Below are positions 6,633 through 8,460 of a stretch of 8,460 nt of DNA, one piece after another. Location of the stretch: NCBI GenBank assembly GCA_017613225.1, contig JAGAEH010000175.1, positions 1 to 8,460 of the forward strand, written 5' to 3'. A program made the position numbers and the translations under genes. Below the pieces are notes generated by a model, which was not told where the DNA came from, made no database searches, and saw nothing but the letters and a program-made list of their open reading frames with translations. Position 1 is the stretch's first letter, and each line of letters opens with the position of its first letter. The stretch comes from Lachnospiraceae bacterium. GTDB lineage: Bacteria; Bacillota; Clostridia; Lachnospirales; Lachnospiraceae.

Positions 6633-6664
6633 GAAAACCGCCGGCGTTAAAACCGGCGGTCTTT
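6633..6664 (-). terminator. Probable intrinsic terminator after citF
   Basis: A perfect 8-bp GC-rich stem, ACCGCCGG (6637-6644) with CCGGCGGT (6653-6660), encloses an 8-base loop. On the minus strand it can extend by a G-U and two A-U pairs and runs into TTTTC. The T-run is short, so strength is uncertain. On the plus strand the stem is followed by CTTTC, but no plus-strand gene ends here. It sits about 80 bases downstream of the citF stop and upstream of the MBL-fold gene, as expected for the end of the cit operon. Confidence 0.65.
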
Positions 6665-6682
6665 CAAATGCTTCTTTTCAAG

Positions 6683-6730
6683 GGATCCTTCGACTCCGCG
6701 TGCTTTGCACGCTTCGCTCAGGATGACAGG
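6683..6730. repeat. Short palindromic intergenic repeat downstream of citF
   Basis: GCGTGC (6698-6703) and GCACGC (6707-6712) form a perfect stem with a TTT loop. The outer arms ATCCT (6685-6689) and AGGAT (6720-6724) also pair, leaving an internal mismatch region. The sequence type (ATCCTTCGACTC, hairpin, TTCGCTCAGGATGAC) is one I associate with short palindromic repeats dispersed between genes in many gut bacteria. Copy number cannot be seen in this window. It lies between the citF stop and the probable terminator and may protect the 3' end of the cit mRNA or aid termination. Confidence 0.65.
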
Positions 6731-6738
6731 ATCAATCC

Positions 6739-8307
6739 TCAGACCTCGAATTCCTTGAACTGACGGACCACGTCCATGATCGTGCCGTCGCGGGCTTCGA
6801 TGATGCCTACGACTCTGTCGCCGAACTCAACCGGATCAGGCTCGCCGGTCATGCTGTAGGCGATGTCGCGCAGCTCTTCGATGGTCTTGAAAGGCAGCTT
6901 GACGTCCTTCATGCAGTCGATCAGGTCCTGACGGCGGGGGTTGATGGCAATGCCGTAGTCGGTGATGACGACGTCAACGGTCTCGCCGGGGGTGGTGACG
7001 GTGGTCACGTCCGTGCAGATGGCCGGGGTGCGGCCCTGCAGCAGCGGAGCGATGACGATGGTGCACTTCGCGCCGGCAGCGGTGTCGGGATGGCCGCCCT
7101 GCGCGCCGGTGATCATGCCGTTGGAGTCCACGACCACGTTGCAGTTGAACTTGGTGTCGACTTCCAGGGAGGCCAGGATGACGAAGTCAAGCTTGTTGAC
7201 CATGGCGCCCTTGTTCATGGGGTTGGCATATTCGGAACCGGTGATCTCGAAGTGGTTCGGGTTGTTCTTCACGGATTCGATGGCGTGAAGGTCGAAGTCC
7301 TGGGTATCCACCAGTTTCTCGATCAGGCCTTCCTCCAGCAGCGTGCACATGGGGCCAGCGATGCCGCCAAGGCCCAGACCCATCTTGATGCCTCTCTCCT
7401 TCATGATCTTGCCGAGGGAGATGGTGGAGGCGATGGAAGCGCCGCCGACGCCGGTCTGATAGGTGAAGCCGTTCTTGAACCAGGGGGTATTGATGACGAA
7501 CTGGGTGCAGTACTCAGCCATCATGATCTTGCGGACGTCGGTGGTGGGCTTCGCGGCGCCGGTAGCGATCTTGGCAGGGTTGCCGATCTCGTCTACCACT
7601 ACCACGTAGTCGACGTTGACCTGGGAGATGGAGGCGGGCAGGTTCGGATAAGGAACCAGCGTATCGGTGATGGCTACGACCTTATCGGCATACTGGGCAT
7701 CCACATAGGCATAGGACAGAACGCCGCAGTCGCTCTTTCCGCCGACGGCTCTCATGTTGCCGTACTCGTCGCAGGTGGGAGCGCCGATGAAGGCGATGTC
7801 GATATGAACGTCACCGCTCTCTATGGCACGCACACGGCCGCCGTGGGAACGCATGATGGCATAGCCTTTCAGCTTGCCCTTGGAGATCGCGTCGCCGATG
7901 CCGCCGCGGACGCCGGAGGACTGGATGCTGGTGATGGTGCCGTCCTCGATCATCGGAACGATGGGGTTGTGGGCCTTACCCAGGGAGCTGGCGCAGATGG
8001 TGATATCCTTGATACCCATCTTGTGCACTTCTTCCATGACCATGTTGACGATGTAGTCGCCTTCACGGAAGTGGTGATGGAAGGACAGGGTCATGCCGTC
8101 TTTGATCTCGCACTTTTTCAGCACTTCAGCAATGGAGCCTACCAGCTTGCTCTCGGTGGGGTCGCACCATGCGCGGACGGTAGGGGTGGCTTTGGTGAAT
8201 TTTTCGCCATTGCGGGCATAGGTGCCGGCGAAGGGCTTCATGCCGGTCTCTTCGATAACTTTAACGGGAATCTTTCTTCCTACAGCATTTACTACGTAGT
8301 CACTCAT
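6739..8307 (-). CDS. citF: Citrate lyase alpha subunit (citrate CoA-transferase)
   Basis: A complete 522-residue CitF, close to the roughly 510 residues of characterised alpha chains. It exchanges acetyl for citryl on the acyl carrier protein CitD (EC 2.8.3.10), the first half-reaction of citrate lyase in the cytoplasm; CitE then splits citryl-ACP to oxaloacetate and acetyl-ACP. Recognisable segments include VNAVGRKIP near the N-terminus, SFHHHFREGDY (75-85), MRSHGGRVRAIESGDVHID (152-170), CDEYGN (179-184), the glycine-rich GLGLGGIAGPMC, and ITGAQGGHPDTAAGAK towards the C-terminus. The in-frame ATG at 8331 would add eight residues overlapping citE. The ATG at 8307, giving MSDYVVNAVG, fits the family and has a G-rich ribosome site 9 bases upstream, so it was chosen. 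It follows citE after one base, the usual citDEF order. No citX or citG follows it, unlike some operons; a repeat and a terminator come next. Confidence 0.97.
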   Translation of the reverse strand: MSDYVVNAVGRKIPVKVIEETGMKPFAGTYARNGEKFTKATPTVRAWCDPTESKLVGSIAEVLKKCEIKDGMTLSFHHHFREGDYIVNMVMEEVHKMGIKDITICASSLGKAHNPIVPMIEDGTITSIQSSGVRGGIGDAISKGKLKGYAIMRSHGGRVRAIESGDVHIDIAFIGAPTCDEYGNMRAVGGKSDCGVLSYAYVDAQYADKVVAITDTLVPYPNLPASISQVNVDYVVVVDEIGNPAKIATGAAKPTTDVRKIMMAEYCTQFVINTPWFKNGFTYQTGVGGASIASTISLGKIMKERGIKMGLGLGGIAGPMCTLLEEGLIEKLVDTQDFDLHAIESVKNNPNHFEITGSEYANPMNKGAMVNKLDFVILASLEVDTKFNCNVVVDSNGMITGAQGGHPDTAAGAKCTIVIAPLLQGRTPAICTDVTTVTTPGETVDVVITDYGIAINPRRQDLIDCMKDVKLPFKTIEELRDIAYSMTGEPDPVEFGDRVVGIIEARDGTIMDVVRQFKEFEV

Positions 8308-8308
8308 C

Positions 8309-8460
8309 TTATAAATCCCCCTCGTAAACACCGGCTGCCTTAGCCAGCTCTATTGTTCTCTTGGCGCCGGGATAGAAAGCGATGTCGATCATCTTTCCGT
8401 CGACGGTGAACACGCCGATGCCCATTGCCTTCTTCTCGTCGACCTCGCGGACGATCTTCT
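8309..8460 (-). CDS. citE: Citrate lyase beta subunit, C-terminal fragment (runs off the window)
   Basis: The last 50 codons of a gene whose 5' part lies beyond the right edge. The peptide ends with KAMGIGVFTVDGKMID, then AKRTIELAKAAGVYEGDL and a TAA stop (8309-8311). This matches the C-terminal segment of CitE, the citryl-ACP lyase chain, where GVFTVDGKMID precedes a final helix ending LAKAAG. The catalytic TIM-barrel residues are outside the window, so identification rests on the C-terminal motif plus the citF gene one base downstream. The tight junction indicates translational coupling between the two lyase chains. The related enzyme HpcH or malyl-CoA lyase is excluded mainly by this context. 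Confidence 0.9.
   Translation of the reverse strand, partial: KIVREVDEKKAMGIGVFTVDGKMIDIAFYPGAKRTIELAKAAGVYEGDL
8317..8323 (-). promoter_or_regulatory. Ribosome binding site for citF inside the citE 3' end
   Basis: GAGGGGG within the last codons of citE lies 9 bases upstream of the ATG at 8307. It supports that start over the in-frame ATG at 8331, which would sit upstream of this site. Confidence 0.55.

Noticed and set aside
8308..8331. Upstream in-frame ATG giving citF eight extra residues
   Set aside because: The added residues overlap the citE end in another frame, the ribosome site lies downstream of that ATG, and the family N-terminus fits the ATG at 8307.
7090..8343. Plus-strand open frame of 417 codons opposite citF
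   Set aside because: It is a Gly/Asp/His/Val-rich translation that mirrors citF codons, with no recognisable domain; an artefact of third-position GC bias.

Overview
The window looks like chromosomal DNA from a GC-rich member of the Clostridia, most likely Lachnospiraceae. This rests on recalled protein similarity (the purB N-terminus, the lepA-hemW pair, the Firmicutes-style citrate lyase genes) and on strong GGAGG-type ribosome sites; no search was run. Every gene supported here lies on the minus strand, so the window reads biologically from its right end to its left. Most of it is ordinary housekeeping and metabolic sequence, and I found no convincing undescribed multi-gene system.

Right end (8460 to about 6630): the 3' end of citE (citrate lyase beta chain) is followed after one base by a complete citF (citrate lyase alpha chain). 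After citF come a short hairpin repeat and then a GC-rich hairpin with a short T-run, which probably ends the cit transcript.

Middle (6560 to 3918): three genes with no obvious shared pathway. They encode a metallo-beta-lactamase-fold hydrolase resembling the COG1237 group, a ten-helix EamA/DMT-type exporter, and a PPP-type metallophosphatase with a basic tail.

Left (3908 to 267): a good promoter (TTGCCC, 17 bp, TATAAT) drives lepA (elongation factor 4), hemW (radical SAM heme chaperone) and a small sigma-70-like protein. The last two gaps are 8 and 9 bases, so this is an operon. In many Firmicutes lepA-hemW is followed by hrcA-grpE-dnaK. Here the next gene is instead a roughly 200-residue protein with sigma regions 1.2, 2.1-2.2 and 3, a poorly conserved 2.3-2.4, and no region 4.

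Left end (270 to 1): a composite nested inverted repeat of about 160 bp fills the gap between the sigma-like gene and purB, and its outer arm includes the sigma-like stop codon. The 5' end of purB (adenylosuccinate lyase) then runs off the window. The most interesting items are the region-4-less sigma-like protein and the inverted repeat that adjoins it. No tRNA, rRNA, CRISPR array or insertion sequence was recognised, and no gene-free stretch exceeds 300 bases.
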